Source of the DNA: Shewanella japonica
GTDB taxonomy: Bacteria > Pseudomonadota > Gammaproteobacteria > Enterobacterales > Shewanellaceae
Length of the DNA stretch: 64,000 nucleotides
Reading direction: 5' to 3'
NCBI RefSeq assembly: GCF_002075795.1
Contig: NZ_CP020472.1
Span: 4,086,501-4,150,500 of the forward strand
Within the stretch, counting starts at the first letter, position 1. The number at the start of each line of letters is the position of its first letter. Below are positions 29,091 to 38,787 of this stretch, one piece after another. The position numbers and the translations under genes were made by a program. The notes under the pieces were generated by a model. It was not told the DNA's origin. It saw nothing but the letters and a program-made list of their open reading frames with translations, and did not search any database.

Positions 29091-29486
29091 TTAATCTTGT
29101 TCGCCAATGGCATAGATCTCTAACGGTAGATCGTCAGGATCGCTAAAAAAGGTAAATGACTTGCCTGTATATTCGTCGACTCTAATCGGTTCAACATCAA
29201 TATTGTGTTGCTGTAAATGTGCAACAACCTGATGGATATCATCCACTTTAAAAGCTAAATGACGTAAGCCTTGCGCCTCAGGATAACTAAGTCTTTTCGG
29301 CGAATGAGGAAGAGAAAAAAGCTCAATTTGCGTGCCGTCCTTCAGCTGTAAATCCAGCTTATACGAGTCACGTTCTTGACGATAATTTTCAGCAAGTACT
29401 GTAAAGCCTAATACTTGAGTGTAGAAATACTTCGAGCGTACATAGTCACTTGCGATAATCGCTACATGATGAATACCATTAAACAT
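29091..29486 (-). CDS. VOC-family glyoxalase-like protein (GloA2/YaeR type)
   Basis: A 131-residue vicinal-oxygen-chelate protein. The putative metal ligands are visible: His in GIHHVAII, Glu in TQIELFSLP, His in GLRHLAFKV and Glu in LPLEIYAIG. These positions match the small GloA2/YaeR group, whose substrate is not settled. AAAGGGG precedes the ATG. It is a single gene between two minus-strand genes. The length and motifs are normal. Confidence 0.88.
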   Translation of the reverse strand: MFNGIHHVAIIASDYVRSKYFYTQVLGFTVLAENYRQERDSYKLDLQLKDGTQIELFSLPHSPKRLSYPEAQGLRHLAFKVDDIHQVVAHLQQHNIDVEPIRVDEYTGKSFTFFSDPDDLPLEIYAIGEQD

Positions 29487-29514
29487 AACGCCCCTTTCAA
29501 TCTATGATAAAAAT

Positions 29515-29545
29515 AAAACCCTGATAGAGAGTCTATCAGGGTTTT
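29515..29545 (-). terminator. Terminator after the PhoX-type gene
   Basis: AAAACCCTGATAGA pairs perfectly with TCTATCAGGGTTTT over a three-base loop. On the minus strand it runs into TTTTATTTTT. It follows the phosphatase stop at 29614 by about 70 bases. Confidence 0.92.
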
Positions 29546-29613
29546 AATCATGACACTGAATGATAATTAATCAGAATCATTAATCAGGAGCATTAATCAA
29601 TTATCGTAAGCCT

Positions 29614-31680
29614 TTAAACGCCGACTTCACCGCCATCATTTTTACGAATAACCACAGTTGCATCACGAGGGCGTAATGTCATACCTGCAGGAGTTTCCTC
29701 TGCTGCATTGCTTGAATAAGGCCAATTGCTTGGATGCTGAATATTGGCAAATACCGTGCTGTAATCAGATGTAATCGCAAAACCAGTCACCTCACAACCA
29801 TTTGGCCCAACAAAGAAGCGTTTTAGCTCACTTTGATTGTCCGCAGAAACCACTTGCTGATTGTCGTCGTCATCAACCAAAGTTGATGGCACAATCGCTA
29901 GCATTTGATCATTGGTGTACTCTTCGACTTCATCTGCACCATTATCAGTTTGAACCCACATAATGCCGCGCTGATCGAAAGCCAAGCCATCAGGACTTGC
30001 AAACTGATTTAAGTCATTCAGGCCAGAGATGTTAGTCTCTTCGTCTGCATCAGTAGGTGCACCAAAGACAAAAATATCCCAGTTAAACTCCGTTGCTTGT
30101 TCACCTTCATCCCAACGGATAATATGACCAAAGCTATTATTCAAACGTGGATTAGCTGGATTGGTATCATCTGTGCGTTTTGTGTTGTTGGTCAAAGTCA
30201 GATATACACTGCCAGTAAATGGGTCAACCGCAGCCCACTCAGGACGATCCATTGGTGTTGCCCCTACTAAGTCAGCAGCACCTGCCGTATTTAAGATAAT
30301 CGCAGCCACCGAATCGAAGCTATCGGCTAATGTGTTGCCATCAATTGTCGTGCTATCAAGTGTTAATGGTAACCAAGCACCCACGCCATCTTCACTGAAT
30401 TTAGCCACATATAACGTACCTGAATTCATGTACTTATCGCCCATTACTAAACGATTAGTCGCATTGGCATCCGCTTCATCCCAAACGGCATCTGAAACAA
30501 ATTTATATAAGTACTCAAAACGTGAATCATGGCCAGAATAAAATGTAATTGGCTTACCAGCCTCTAGCTTACCAAAAGTACAGCCTTCGTGACGAAAACG
30601 CCCTAAAGCAGTACGTTTAACAGCACGAGAGTTAGGGTTATATGGATCGATTTCTACAATATAACCGTGGCCATTAGCTTCATTGCGGTAATCATTAGCA
30701 GCACTTGAACCTGTCGGTGTAATATCAAAACGAGCAAATTCATCTAAACGCTCTTCATCATTCCCTGCTAAGTGGTTCCAGCCGTAGCGAGTATCTGAAG
30801 TTGAAATACCAATACGGCTTTGATCTTCAGTTAAGGTGCCATGATTGACGAAATAACCAGGCCAGTTTTCTTCACAAGTCAGGTATGTTCCCCAAGGCGT
30901 GTAGCCATTACCGCAGTTATTCAATGTACCACGAGCTTGGCTGCCATCTGGCGAATAACGAGTTTCTAAATAAGATGTATAAGCTAATGGGCCGGCAACA
31001 TCCATGACTGTTGCACCAGTAAAACGGCGATTATGTGAGTCGTTTTCAACCACTTGCCACATGTTGTCTTTTAACTGAATACGCACAACAGAAATACCAT
31101 GGGCATTAATCTCTTTACGCACTTCATCAATGACAGTTCGCTTACCATTAGCATCAAGCGTCGGCCCCATTGGGTGTAAGGCATTTTGATTAATATATTC
31201 ATGGTTAATACAAAGCAAACCATCATCTGCTGCGTCATTTAACGGAAAGAAATGCATCCCATCATGATGCATTCCTACAGCGTTTTCTTGATCTACAGCA
31301 GTATTTGAGCCGTCTTCTTTCCACGCATTTGCTTTACTGTTGAGAGGCGTACCCCATGGAGCAAGTACATAAGCAGAATATCCTGCAGGTACTGCAACTG
31401 CATCAAGTTTTGAGCCAGCAATAGAGTCAAAACCTAGTACCGCAGAGCTTTTAGTCGGCGGAGTTTCTGCTGGTGGTGGCGTGGTGGTTGGCGGCGGTGT
31501 GCTTGAATCGTTATCAGAACTACATGCTGCTAATCCTGTTCCAGCAAACGCTGTCATAGCACTTAACCCTAAGCCACGTTTTACAAAGTCACGACGTGAT
31601 AAATGGTTTTCCATCACGGTGGCAAATGGCACATTATTGCTTTTGTTATATTTGGTTGGGTCGAATGTCGCCTTGCTCAT
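29614..31680 (-). CDS. Tat-exported PhoX-family phosphatase
   Basis: A 688-residue protein of the PhoX family (formerly DUF839), calcium/iron alkaline phosphatases. A twin-arginine signal is visible: SRRDFVKRG at 28-36, then a hydrophobic stretch ending in a lipobox-like GLAAC (Cys53), then a Thr/Pro-rich linker. The mature part shows PhoX blocks such as DGMHFFPLN, LLCINHEYIN, GTYLTCEENW and FRHEGCTFGK. It would release phosphate from organic phosphates in the periplasm or at the surface. An upstream Pho-box-like repeat (31773-31790) points to PhoB control. AAGGAT precedes the ATG. Confidence 0.92.
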   Translation of the reverse strand: MSKATFDPTKYNKSNNVPFATVMENHLSRRDFVKRGLGLSAMTAFAGTGLAACSSDNDSSTPPPTTTPPPAETPPTKSSAVLGFDSIAGSKLDAVAVPAGYSAYVLAPWGTPLNSKANAWKEDGSNTAVDQENAVGMHHDGMHFFPLNDAADDGLLCINHEYINQNALHPMGPTLDANGKRTVIDEVRKEINAHGISVVRIQLKDNMWQVVENDSHNRRFTGATVMDVAGPLAYTSYLETRYSPDGSQARGTLNNCGNGYTPWGTYLTCEENWPGYFVNHGTLTEDQSRIGISTSDTRYGWNHLAGNDEERLDEFARFDITPTGSSAANDYRNEANGHGYIVEIDPYNPNSRAVKRTALGRFRHEGCTFGKLEAGKPITFYSGHDSRFEYLYKFVSDAVWDEADANATNRLVMGDKYMNSGTLYVAKFSEDGVGAWLPLTLDSTTIDGNTLADSFDSVAAIILNTAGAADLVGATPMDRPEWAAVDPFTGSVYLTLTNNTKRTDDTNPANPRLNNSFGHIIRWDEGEQATEFNWDIFVFGAPTDADEETNISGLNDLNQFASPDGLAFDQRGIMWVQTDNGADEVEEYTNDQMLAIVPSTLVDDDDNQQVVSADNQSELKRFFVGPNGCEVTGFAITSDYSTVFANIQHPSNWPYSSNAAEETPAGMTLRPRDATVVIRKNDGGEVGV

Positions 31681-31772
31681 AATCTATCCTTAAGTTTGCT
31701 CACATCATTAATTGGGGGCTAAATTAGTGAACATAAGATAAGCAGGCTTTGTGACAAATTCACGCCATCTTG

Positions 31773-31790
31773 ATGACAGCAAGATGACGC
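31773..31790 (-). promoter_or_regulatory. Pho-box-like direct repeat upstream of PhoX
   Basis: Read on the minus strand: GCGTCAT CTTG CTGTCAT. These are two 7-base repeats spaced by 4, the classical Pho-box geometry, and the second matches CTGTCAT exactly. It lies about 93 bases upstream of the phosphatase start codon. I could not assign a matching -10 box with confidence. Confidence 0.75.
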
Positions 31791-31908
31791 TTTTATAGCA
31801 AAATAATGAACAGAGAATAAAGTGTGATGGTGACCACAATAGATGTAGTAACATTAAAAATAGTTAAAGAAAAACACGTAACACTTTGAAAAGGTTAATA
31901 CATATTTG

Positions 31909-33177
31909 CTACTTTCGTTTCGATTTTGCAAGCGCTTTTTGTCGAGCTTGTTGCTTTAGCGAGCCTTTCTTCGTTTTACGCGTCACAGGAGCAACCTGGG
32001 TTAAATCAGGCTCAAACCCTGGTAACCATTGCTGTGGTAGTCGCCTATCTAAAAAAGCTTCTAGCTTGATCAGTTGTGGCTCGTCATCAACACTTAATAA
32101 TGTAATTGCTTGGCCTGTGTTACCTGCACGGCCTGTTCGGCCAATACGATGAATATAGTCTTCATTCTGGAAAGGAAGCTCAATATTAACCACATAATTT
32201 AGTTCGTTAATATCTAATCCTCTGGCGGCAACATCTGTCGCAACTAACGCGTTAATTTCACCTGATTTAAATTGAGTTAACACACTCTCACGCACTGCTT
32301 GTGAAAGATCCGCATGAAAGGCTGCAGCATTAACGCCAGCTTGCTGTAATTGCGCAGCGACTTTATCTGCGCCCTGTTTAGTGCGGCTAAAAATTAACGC
32401 TTGTTGCCAATCTTCTTTTTTAATGAGATGACTTAATAGTGACAATTTTCTCTTGCTATCAACGTTATATACTCGCTCAACAATACTCGCTGCAGTGCTG
32501 TTTCGTTGATGAGTTTCAATCACTTGAGGTGAATCTAATAAGCGTTTACTGAATTTAAAAATGCGTTCATCCAAGGTGGCTGAAAACAGGAGTGTTTGAC
32601 GTTCTTTTGGTACACGTTTCAACACTTCGATGATTTCATCTCTAAAGCCCATATCCAGCATGCGATCGGCTTCATCAAATACTAAATGTTTAAGCTTGGA
32701 TAATGACATCACTCGATTACGTAAATGATCGAGTAAGCGCCCTGGTGTGGCAACAATAATATCAGCGCCTGCTTGGATCGCATTAGCTTGAGCTTTGATA
32801 CTGACTCCGCCATAAACAATGACAGAGCGAATATCGGTGCCAGATGCATATTTTTCAACATGTTGATGCACTTGCTGAGCAAGCTCTCGGGTAGGCACCA
32901 AAATTAACGTTTGGGTGTAATTCGCTAACGCACCTTGCTTGTCATCAACACTGTCATTGACTTGAGGTGCCATTGCTTTTGATTGCAACAACATTTGAAT
33001 GATTGGTAATGTAAAAGCGGCTGTTTTTCCTGTGCCCGTTTGCGCGCCAGCTAATACATCTTTACCAGACAATACCACTGGTATCGCCTGCTGTTGAATA
33101 GGCGTAGGCTGCTCGTAGCCTAACCGAGTTAACTGCTTAACTAACAAAGGCAATAACTGCAACGACGAAAAAGACAT
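31909..33177 (-). CDS. DEAD-box RNA helicase, RhlE-like
   Basis: A 422-residue helicase with [23 protein letters not shown] (VFDEADRML), SATL and [13 protein letters not shown] all in order. The C-terminal tail is short and basic (TRKTKKGSLKQQ...). It is related to, but distinct from, the RhlE-type protein at 8302. I start at the ATG at 33177 (MSFSSLQLL) because GGGAGTGG lies just upstream; the frame offers an earlier start without a ribosome site. It is monocistronic. Confidence 0.9.
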   Translation of the reverse strand: MSFSSLQLLPLLVKQLTRLGYEQPTPIQQQAIPVVLSGKDVLAGAQTGTGKTAAFTLPIIQMLLQSKAMAPQVNDSVDDKQGALANYTQTLILVPTRELAQQVHQHVEKYASGTDIRSVIVYGGVSIKAQANAIQAGADIIVATPGRLLDHLRNRVMSLSKLKHLVFDEADRMLDMGFRDEIIEVLKRVPKERQTLLFSATLDERIFKFSKRLLDSPQVIETHQRNSTAASIVERVYNVDSKRKLSLLSHLIKKEDWQQALIFSRTKQGADKVAAQLQQAGVNAAAFHADLSQAVRESVLTQFKSGEINALVATDVAARGLDINELNYVVNIELPFQNEDYIHRIGRTGRAGNTGQAITLLSVDDEPQLIKLEAFLDRRLPQQWLPGFEPDLTQVAPVTRKTKKGSLKQQARQKALAKSKRK

Positions 33178-33325
33178 AACCACTCCCAATTATTAAGCCG
33201 CAAAGTTTATCACGCCTAACAATGAAAGCCAGCCACACAGCAGTTATCGGCAACTATTTAATCACCTTTGTAGACAGCTAAATATTACCCAATTCATTAT
33301 TTTTTAGCACCTTAGCTGATATTTA

Positions 33326-33760
33326 TTATTTGCCAGCAGTCATCGCGCCATACCCACCCCATTTAGTGGCGGCTAAACCAATAATAAAGCCTGCGAATAG
33401 GCCATCAGCCACAAACCAAAATGGTGATTGAAACACCCCATTAAAGCCAAATATAGCCACCATCATCGCTTGTATTTGATCGTATGCTAACAATGTTAAG
33501 ACCAGATTTAACCAGCCGCCCATCACAATAGCGGTAAGCCACCAAGGTAAAGAAATCTTTAAAATGGGATGATAATCAAACACACCAACAAGTCCGATAA
33601 TCGCACCAAAGGTGATATACCATAACAGTATGCCCCACAAAAATTGTGTGCTTGTATCGGGCGAAAACAAAGGAATTATCCAAAAGCACAGTAGACCAAT
33701 CACTAAACCAATCAGCTTGCCTATGGCTGTACGAGTAATAAGAGAAGGGTTATTGAACAT
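33326..33760 (-). CDS. Small inner membrane protein
   Basis: A 144-residue protein with about four hydrophobic segments: GLVIGLLCFWIIPLF, FLWGILLWYITFGAIIGLVG, LPWWLTAIVMGGWLNLVLTLL and a final GLFAGFIIGLAATKWGG. GGAGG precedes the ATG. I recognise no named family with confidence; the fold suggests a small structural or transport-associated membrane protein. It is a single gene; the neighbours give no functional hint. Confidence 0.75.
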   Translation of the reverse strand: MFNNPSLITRTAIGKLIGLVIGLLCFWIIPLFSPDTSTQFLWGILLWYITFGAIIGLVGVFDYHPILKISLPWWLTAIVMGGWLNLVLTLLAYDQIQAMMVAIFGFNGVFQSPFWFVADGLFAGFIIGLAATKWGGYGAMTAGK

Positions 33761-33928
33761 AGCACCTCCAAGTCAAAACGTTATGTATTAAGCGCAACAT
33801 TAAATAATGGCCAAGGCGATAGTGAGTACTAACAACCTTATCGATTAAGTAATTTAATATTAGCCCTCACAGGGGTTTATTGTTGTGATCATCAATCAAT
33901 TTACCGAACCTAAAAAGCGCTTTCTACC

Positions 33929-34384
33929 CTAGTTTTTTAGTACAAAAGCCAGCAATGGTTTATCGCAGTCAGCTTCTTCTACAACACCAATTGGCGTAAA
34001 ACCATTTTTATTCAAGACAGCTATTGAACCTACATTATGTTGAGCCACTTCAGCAAAAATAGGCCGAGTTGAGTGCGCTGATAAAAATAGCCGTAATGCA
34101 TTAGTCGCATAGCCTTTTCCCCAATACTCACGACCAACCCAATAACCCAAAAGCCATTGGTTCTCACTTTGCCACAGCACAATGCTACCAATTACGACAT
34201 CGTCAACAATGATCGCTTGTGCAGCGATTGCAGGATTACTCAAAATATTCTGATACCAATGTTCAAAAAATGCATTACGATCTCGAGCAGGAAAATCAGC
34301 CATATCATTGGCCTCGGGCTCACATTGAAATTGAAATAAGTGCTCTAAATCTTCAGATTTAACACCTCTAAGTTGTAAGTGCAT
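33929..34384 (-). CDS. GNAT-family N-acetyltransferase
   Basis: A 151-residue acetyltransferase. Motif A with the acetyl-CoA loop is visible at about 84-96 (GREYWGKGYATNA), with motif B NVGSIAVLNKNGFTPIG downstream. It belongs to the RimJ/RimL-like branch (LRGVKSEDLEHLFQFQ at the N-terminus). The substrate is unknown. The ATG is at 34384. It is divergent from rluF. Confidence 0.85.
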   Translation of the reverse strand: MHLQLRGVKSEDLEHLFQFQCEPEANDMADFPARDRNAFFEHWYQNILSNPAIAAQAIIVDDVVIGSIVLWQSENQWLLGYWVGREYWGKGYATNALRLFLSAHSTRPIFAEVAQHNVGSIAVLNKNGFTPIGVVEEADCDKPLLAFVLKN

Positions 34385-34546
34385 TAAACATCCTTTAATT
34401 GATTTCTATCCATAATCTTGGCTTTACTGGTTGCCAATCCCAATTAGTCAGTCAGTAAGCTTAGGCAAAATTGCCAAAAATTGATAAACTCTGCCTGTTA
34501 AACTTAACCTTTTTACAGCGTAATCTCTATTCACAGGAAAACCACA

Positions 34547-35497
34547 GTGACAGACTCAGCCATCCGCCTAAATAAATACATCAGTGAAAGTGGCATATGC
34601 TCAAGACGCGATGCCGATCGATTTATTGAGCAAGGTAATGTTTTTATCAATGGCAAACGAGCACAAGTGGGTGATCAAGTTTCATTTGGCGATAAGGTCA
34701 AAGTGAATGGCCAAGATATTGAGCCACGAGATGCTGAAGACTTAGTCTTTATCGCCCTTAATAAACCCGTTGGTATCGTCAGCACAACCGAAGGCACTGA
34801 ACGCGATAACATCGTCGATTTTGTTAACCATTCAACCCGAATTTTCCCTATTGGACGTTTAGATAAAGACTCCCAAGGGTTAATTTTCCTGACTAACAAC
34901 GGTGATTTAGTCAATAAAATTCTTCGTGCGGGTAATAATCACGATAAAGAATATGTCGTGACCGTGAATAAACCGATTACTGATGACTTTATTAAAGGAA
35001 TGGGTGCAGGAGTGCCTATTCTTGGCGTTGTGACTAAAAAGTGTAAGGTCGAACAAGTCTCAACTTATGCCTTTAAGATAGTCCTAGTTCAAGGGTTAAA
35101 CCGCCAGATCCGCCGTATGTGTGAATACTTTGGCTTTGAAGTAACTAAACTTGAGCGTCAACAAATTATGAACGTTAGCCTTAAAGGTTTACCGATTGGC
35201 GAATGGCGTGACTTAGATAAACAAGAATTAGATGTGCTATTTGATATGATCAAAGACTCATCATCAGAAGATAAAAAATCAGCCCCAAAAAAGAAGCCTA
35301 AGCCTAAACCCAAAACGCAATCACTGCGTGATAAAATCGAAGGCCCTGAACACTTTATGCAGCACAACCGCAGCAGCAAACATAAAGGCCAAGCAAAGGG
35401 CGGTGGTAAAGGACAAACTAAGGGACAAGCCAAAGGGAAAGGTAATGCTAAAGGTGGTAAAGGCAAACCAGGTGCAAGTCGTAAGCCTAAACGCTAA
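34547..35497 (+). CDS. rluF: 23S rRNA pseudouridine synthase RluF
   Basis: A 316-residue enzyme that modifies U2604 of 23S rRNA. An S4 RNA-binding domain (residues 5-60; [20 protein letters not shown]) is followed by the RsuA-type catalytic domain with [10 protein letters not shown] (D106 catalytic). The C-terminal ~80 residues are a Lys/Gly-rich disordered tail (KPKPKPKTQ, then [13 protein letters not shown]), longer than usual and probably RNA binding. Translation starts at GTG (34547) behind AGGAA; no better ATG is near. It ends before a bidirectional terminator. Confidence 0.92.
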   Translation: MTDSAIRLNKYISESGICSRRDADRFIEQGNVFINGKRAQVGDQVSFGDKVKVNGQDIEPRDAEDLVFIALNKPVGIVSTTEGTERDNIVDFVNHSTRIFPIGRLDKDSQGLIFLTNNGDLVNKILRAGNNHDKEYVVTVNKPITDDFIKGMGAGVPILGVVTKKCKVEQVSTYAFKIVLVQGLNRQIRRMCEYFGFEVTKLERQQIMNVSLKGLPIGEWRDLDKQELDVLFDMIKDSSSEDKKSAPKKKPKPKPKTQSLRDKIEGPEHFMQHNRSSKHKGQAKGGGKGQTKGQAKGKGNAKGGKGKPGASRKPKR

Positions 35498-35562
35498 GTA
35501 GTTTGCCATCATAAGAAACAAAAAAGCTTAGCACTTAATAGCATTTTTCTACTAAAAATCAA

Positions 35563-35598
35563 AAAACACCGTTTAACATAAACATTAAACGGTGTTTT
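35563..35598. terminator. Bidirectional terminator between rluF and the lipase gene
   Basis: AAAACACCGTTTAA pairs with TTAAACGGTGTTTT over an eight-base loop, with T-rich sequence to the right and A-rich sequence to the left. It separates two convergent genes. Confidence 0.9.
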
Positions 35599-35625
35599 AT
35601 TTCTTATTTCTTAGTTAATAGAAAG

Positions 35626-36798
35626 TTACTTATATACCAACTTAATGGCCTGCCTCACACCTTCATACAAACGCTTAAGCATCTTATCGAAAATCATTCG
35701 AATAGTTGCATAAGTTAGATCGGTAACCACGGTAACCACAGAACCGGCAAAGGCGAGCATATGCCCTAACAGACCCCTGACTTCCTCAGCTGCAGCACTA
35801 GCTGCTGATGCAATTTTTTCTAAGGTTTTTGCCACCAAATCATAGAAAGTTAGCCCTGCAGAAATTGTCGCTTGAGCTGCAACTGCAGCGTAATAACCCG
35901 TTTCTTTTAAAATAGTAATTAACGCAGCACTTAACCTATCACTCCAGTAGTCACTGTAACTTGCTTGGTTACGGTTTTCATATTTCAGCTTTACAGGCTG
36001 TAAGTATTCATTAGCTTTAGTGCTCAAATGAGCCCAGCTTTCAGTATCTGCAGAGACAAGATACCCAGGCACTGCACCTTCATCCGGATCCATACCATGC
36101 GCACTAATTTTCAGGCCTTGGCTGTTATCAAGTCGATATTCAAAACCTTTGTAAGGTGCATGAATAAATGGCCAAAGCGGTACCTTAGGAACCAAGTCTG
36201 CACCATGGGTACAACGGTGGATTTTATTTAATCGATTAGTGTTTTTGTTGGCAAAGCTTTGCTGACCCACTCTCGGCGCACCAAAAGTGTATAAGTTAAC
36301 GTTCGATGAATAGTTGCTTAAAGCTGCCCAATCCGCCGTTAACGATGCTAAGGCACCACCTAAACTGTGCCCGACACAATGAACAGCTTTTCCAGGATTT
36401 GCCGTACGCCATTGGTCTAAAAAGGTTTTGAATTGAGGACGTAAAGAGTTAAATGCATTATTAAATCCTGCATGGACAATTTGCCCACCTTCACTCGATG
36501 TTAAGCCTATTTGAGCATTGGTAGACCAATCAGCAATAGAGTTAAACTGAGTACCTCGTATTGCAATAACAGCATCTCCTTGATACTGACCTTTACCCAC
36601 TCCCATAGCAGCAAAACCGGAATGGCGATTCATTACAAATCCTCCCGTTTTACCAATACCTTTAGCTTGAAAGTCATAATGATTATTAATGTAGGCATTT
36701 CCGAATTTAGTTCTACCGCCAAATTCAGATTGCATATCAATGAGTGAGTACGTCGCTTGCGATAATTCTGCCGCAAGTTTTGGAGATAAAATAGGCAT
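35626..36798 (-). CDS. Class 3 lipase domain protein, possible antibacterial effector
   Basis: A 390-residue protein without a signal peptide. A lipase_3 domain spans about 10-235: IAIRGTQF (oxyanion region), nucleophile Ser145 in VGHSLGGALAS, LYTFGAPRVG, and a candidate Asp at 201 in HGADLVPKVP. The His is uncertain. The C-terminal ~110 residues hold Ala-rich, partly hydrophobic helices (AAVAAQATISAG; LLGHMLAFAGSVVTVV). AAGGATTG precedes the ATG. It follows a gene for a secreted small protein by 42 bases on the same strand. Such pairs (cytoplasm-made lipase plus exported partner) are typical of type VI secretion effectors and immunity proteins; this is inference, and no secretion genes are in the window. 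Confidence 0.8.
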   Translation of the reverse strand: MPILSPKLAAELSQATYSLIDMQSEFGGRTKFGNAYINNHYDFQAKGIGKTGGFVMNRHSGFAAMGVGKGQYQGDAVIAIRGTQFNSIADWSTNAQIGLTSSEGGQIVHAGFNNAFNSLRPQFKTFLDQWRTANPGKAVHCVGHSLGGALASLTADWAALSNYSSNVNLYTFGAPRVGQQSFANKNTNRLNKIHRCTHGADLVPKVPLWPFIHAPYKGFEYRLDNSQGLKISAHGMDPDEGAVPGYLVSADTESWAHLSTKANEYLQPVKLKYENRNQASYSDYWSDRLSAALITILKETGYYAAVAAQATISAGLTFYDLVAKTLEKIASAASAAAEEVRGLLGHMLAFAGSVVTVVTDLTYATIRMIFDKMLKRLYEGVRQAIKLVYK

Positions 36799-36840
36799 TT
36801 AACAATCCTTGTAAATGTTTAATTTAACTAATTTAAGGGT

Positions 36841-37431
36841 TTAATACTTACCATGAATTTTACGTTTTTCTACTTCAATTTTTTCTAGTTCAGGCCAGCG
36901 ACAAATGCTGTCAATTTCATATCTAACGACGCCTTGCTCGTAGCTGTCGTTAATAACATGATGAACCATTTCTTCCTCTGTAAGCTCACAATTCAGCGAA
37001 GCCAGACGTTCTTGAAAATAGGGACTGTGTTTTATCCCTCTGGATTTTGTAGCCCATATATAAGGATCTTGATATTCCTCATAGCGATCGTCTTCAACAC
37101 GAATAATTTGAGAGATAATATTGGTAGAAAATAAACCATTTGGATGCGTTGACTGAATGACAATCTCAGGAAAGCTAAACTCACCATTGCTGCCAGTCGT
37201 AGTGTAATCATAAACACCATCTTCCATGACATTGATATAGAGGTAGCCTCGACGTAATTTAAGACCTTCTACAGGCTTACCGTTAAGTGTTATTTTTCCT
37301 GATACCGCTGGGAAAACTTCAACATCGACTGCTTTTTTGAATATACCCAACACAGTTCCCTCCGAGTGACTGCTGACAACCAGCATCAGTAAACAGCTGA
37401 CTAATGCCGCAAATACAGTGAATTTTTTCAT
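36841..37431 (-). CDS. Exported DUF6795-like protein, possible immunity partner
   Basis: A 196-residue protein with an N-terminal signal sequence (MKKFTVFAALVSCLLMLVVSS). An Ig-like or carboxypeptidase-regulatory-like beta domain follows (VSGKITLNGKPVEGLKLRRG ... GSNGEFSFPEIV), which I match, from memory, to DUF6795. The C-terminal part is charged, with two Cys (LNCELTEEE, SICRW). AAGGGA lies upstream. It is the first gene of a two-gene unit with the lipase gene. Its periplasmic location would suit neutralising a periplasm-acting lipase; the function is otherwise unknown. Confidence 0.7.
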   Translation of the reverse strand: MKKFTVFAALVSCLLMLVVSSHSEGTVLGIFKKAVDVEVFPAVSGKITLNGKPVEGLKLRRGYLYINVMEDGVYDYTTTGSNGEFSFPEIVIQSTHPNGLFSTNIISQIIRVEDDRYEEYQDPYIWATKSRGIKHSPYFQERLASLNCELTEEEMVHHVINDSYEQGVVRYEIDSICRWPELEKIEVEKRKIHGKY

Positions 37432-37761
37432 GTATTTAATGTCCCTTGCAATGGCGTCATATTCTGATTCAAGGCGCTAATTATAAAGAATTTAAAATGT
37501 GGATTGTATTATCACAATTAACTATATAGGTATGAATTTACATATTAAAGGCAAGAGGCTTACCCTAATGAGTATTACAAATAGATGAATAAATAGGCTA
37601 GTTATATAAGGCAGGTTAACAGCTTAAAATAAATAATATCCCCCCATGACCATTTTCCAAAAAGCCAAGGTGAAACGGTACTTAAAACAGTAAAGCGAAA
37701 GCATCAATGATAAAACTTGTATTTGCACTCTCGCCAACAGCGGCTCAACTTACAAACTGAC
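37432..37761. other. Intergenic region, no gene seen
   Basis: This ~330-base AT-rich stretch has no reading frame I support and no clear hairpin terminator. It must contain the promoter of the DUF6795-like gene and the end of the esterase transcript. Confidence 0.5.
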
Positions 37762-38787
37762 TCATTTATTCAATAAAAACGTCATTGGAATTGCTAGTCG
37801 CTCAGCCCAGTCATCCTCAGTATGAGCCTTACCTTTAAAAAAGTGGCTTTGCCATAGCTCTTTATCATACTCAGCAGCCTCAAACAGTTTATCCACATCA
37901 GCTTGAAGTGGCGGATACATAGCATCAAGGGTTTGATCGCCATAATCAAAATACAATTTCACTTGAGGTTTAGTGGCAATTTGCTTAGCTAAATACTGAT
38001 TAAACACCTGTGGTATCGGGTTATTTTCTGTAGCAAAAGAGCCTGGCCAATGAGTCGATAAACAAGCGGCACCGCCAAATATATTCGGGTACTCTAACGC
38101 CGTATACCAAGAGATTAACCCTCCCATACTTGAGCCCATAATAAAGGTATTTTGCTTATCTGTTGCGACCTTGAAGTGAGTATCGATATAGGGTTTTAGC
38201 TCAGTAACGATAAACTCAGCATACTTATCAGAATACACCGCCTGCGCTAATAGCTTTTCAGTTTCATTGCGCTGGGTTTGATACAAACTTGTTTGGGTAT
38301 CTTCACTTAACGACTCAAACGGCTTTTGCGGAAAATATTCGCTATGGCGAGACTGCTCTGCATTATGAATACCCACCACGATAAAAGGCTTAATATCTTT
38401 ATTTTTATTAAGGTTTGCAGCGGTTTCATCCACTTCCCACGCTGTACCATTCCACGACTGAGTGGCATCAAATAGCACCTTGCCGTCATGCATATACACC
38501 ACGGCATAAGGAGCCTTAGCAGGGTAATCTTCAGGTAACCACACATCAATAGGGCGTGGTTTTATAAGGGTAAATTCAATGTGTTTTTCATCAAAACGTT
38601 GTAATGTCCCTTGGCTGACAGCAGGTAATGACTTTTGTGAAAATTCAGGAGCTGCACCAGTCTTAGATTCAATATTGACTGCCGCTGCGCTGTATGACAA
38701 AAAAGATAACACTACAGTCACTAACAGAGGCGTCGTCACCTTAATAAAAGACGTAGAACCATTATTCTTGTTTAGCTTAAAAGCCAT
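37762..38787 (-). CDS. Exported alpha/beta-hydrolase (esterase D-like)
   Basis: A 341-residue exported serine esterase. The signal region is long (hydrophobic LLVTVVLSFLSYSAAAV at about 20-36). The catalytic Ser lies in MGSSMGGLIS, the Asp probably in FDYGDQTLD, and the His in GKAHTEDDW. DVWLPEDYP and VVYMHDGKVLFD are typical of the esterase/IroE-like family, which includes siderophore or acyl esterases. The substrate is unknown. It is monocistronic. Confidence 0.85.
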   Translation of the reverse strand: MAFKLNKNNGSTSFIKVTTPLLVTVVLSFLSYSAAAVNIESKTGAAPEFSQKSLPAVSQGTLQRFDEKHIEFTLIKPRPIDVWLPEDYPAKAPYAVVYMHDGKVLFDATQSWNGTAWEVDETAANLNKNKDIKPFIVVGIHNAEQSRHSEYFPQKPFESLSEDTQTSLYQTQRNETEKLLAQAVYSDKYAEFIVTELKPYIDTHFKVATDKQNTFIMGSSMGGLISWYTALEYPNIFGGAACLSTHWPGSFATENNPIPQVFNQYLAKQIATKPQVKLYFDYGDQTLDAMYPPLQADVDKLFEAAEYDKELWQSHFFKGKAHTEDDWAERLAIPMTFLLNK

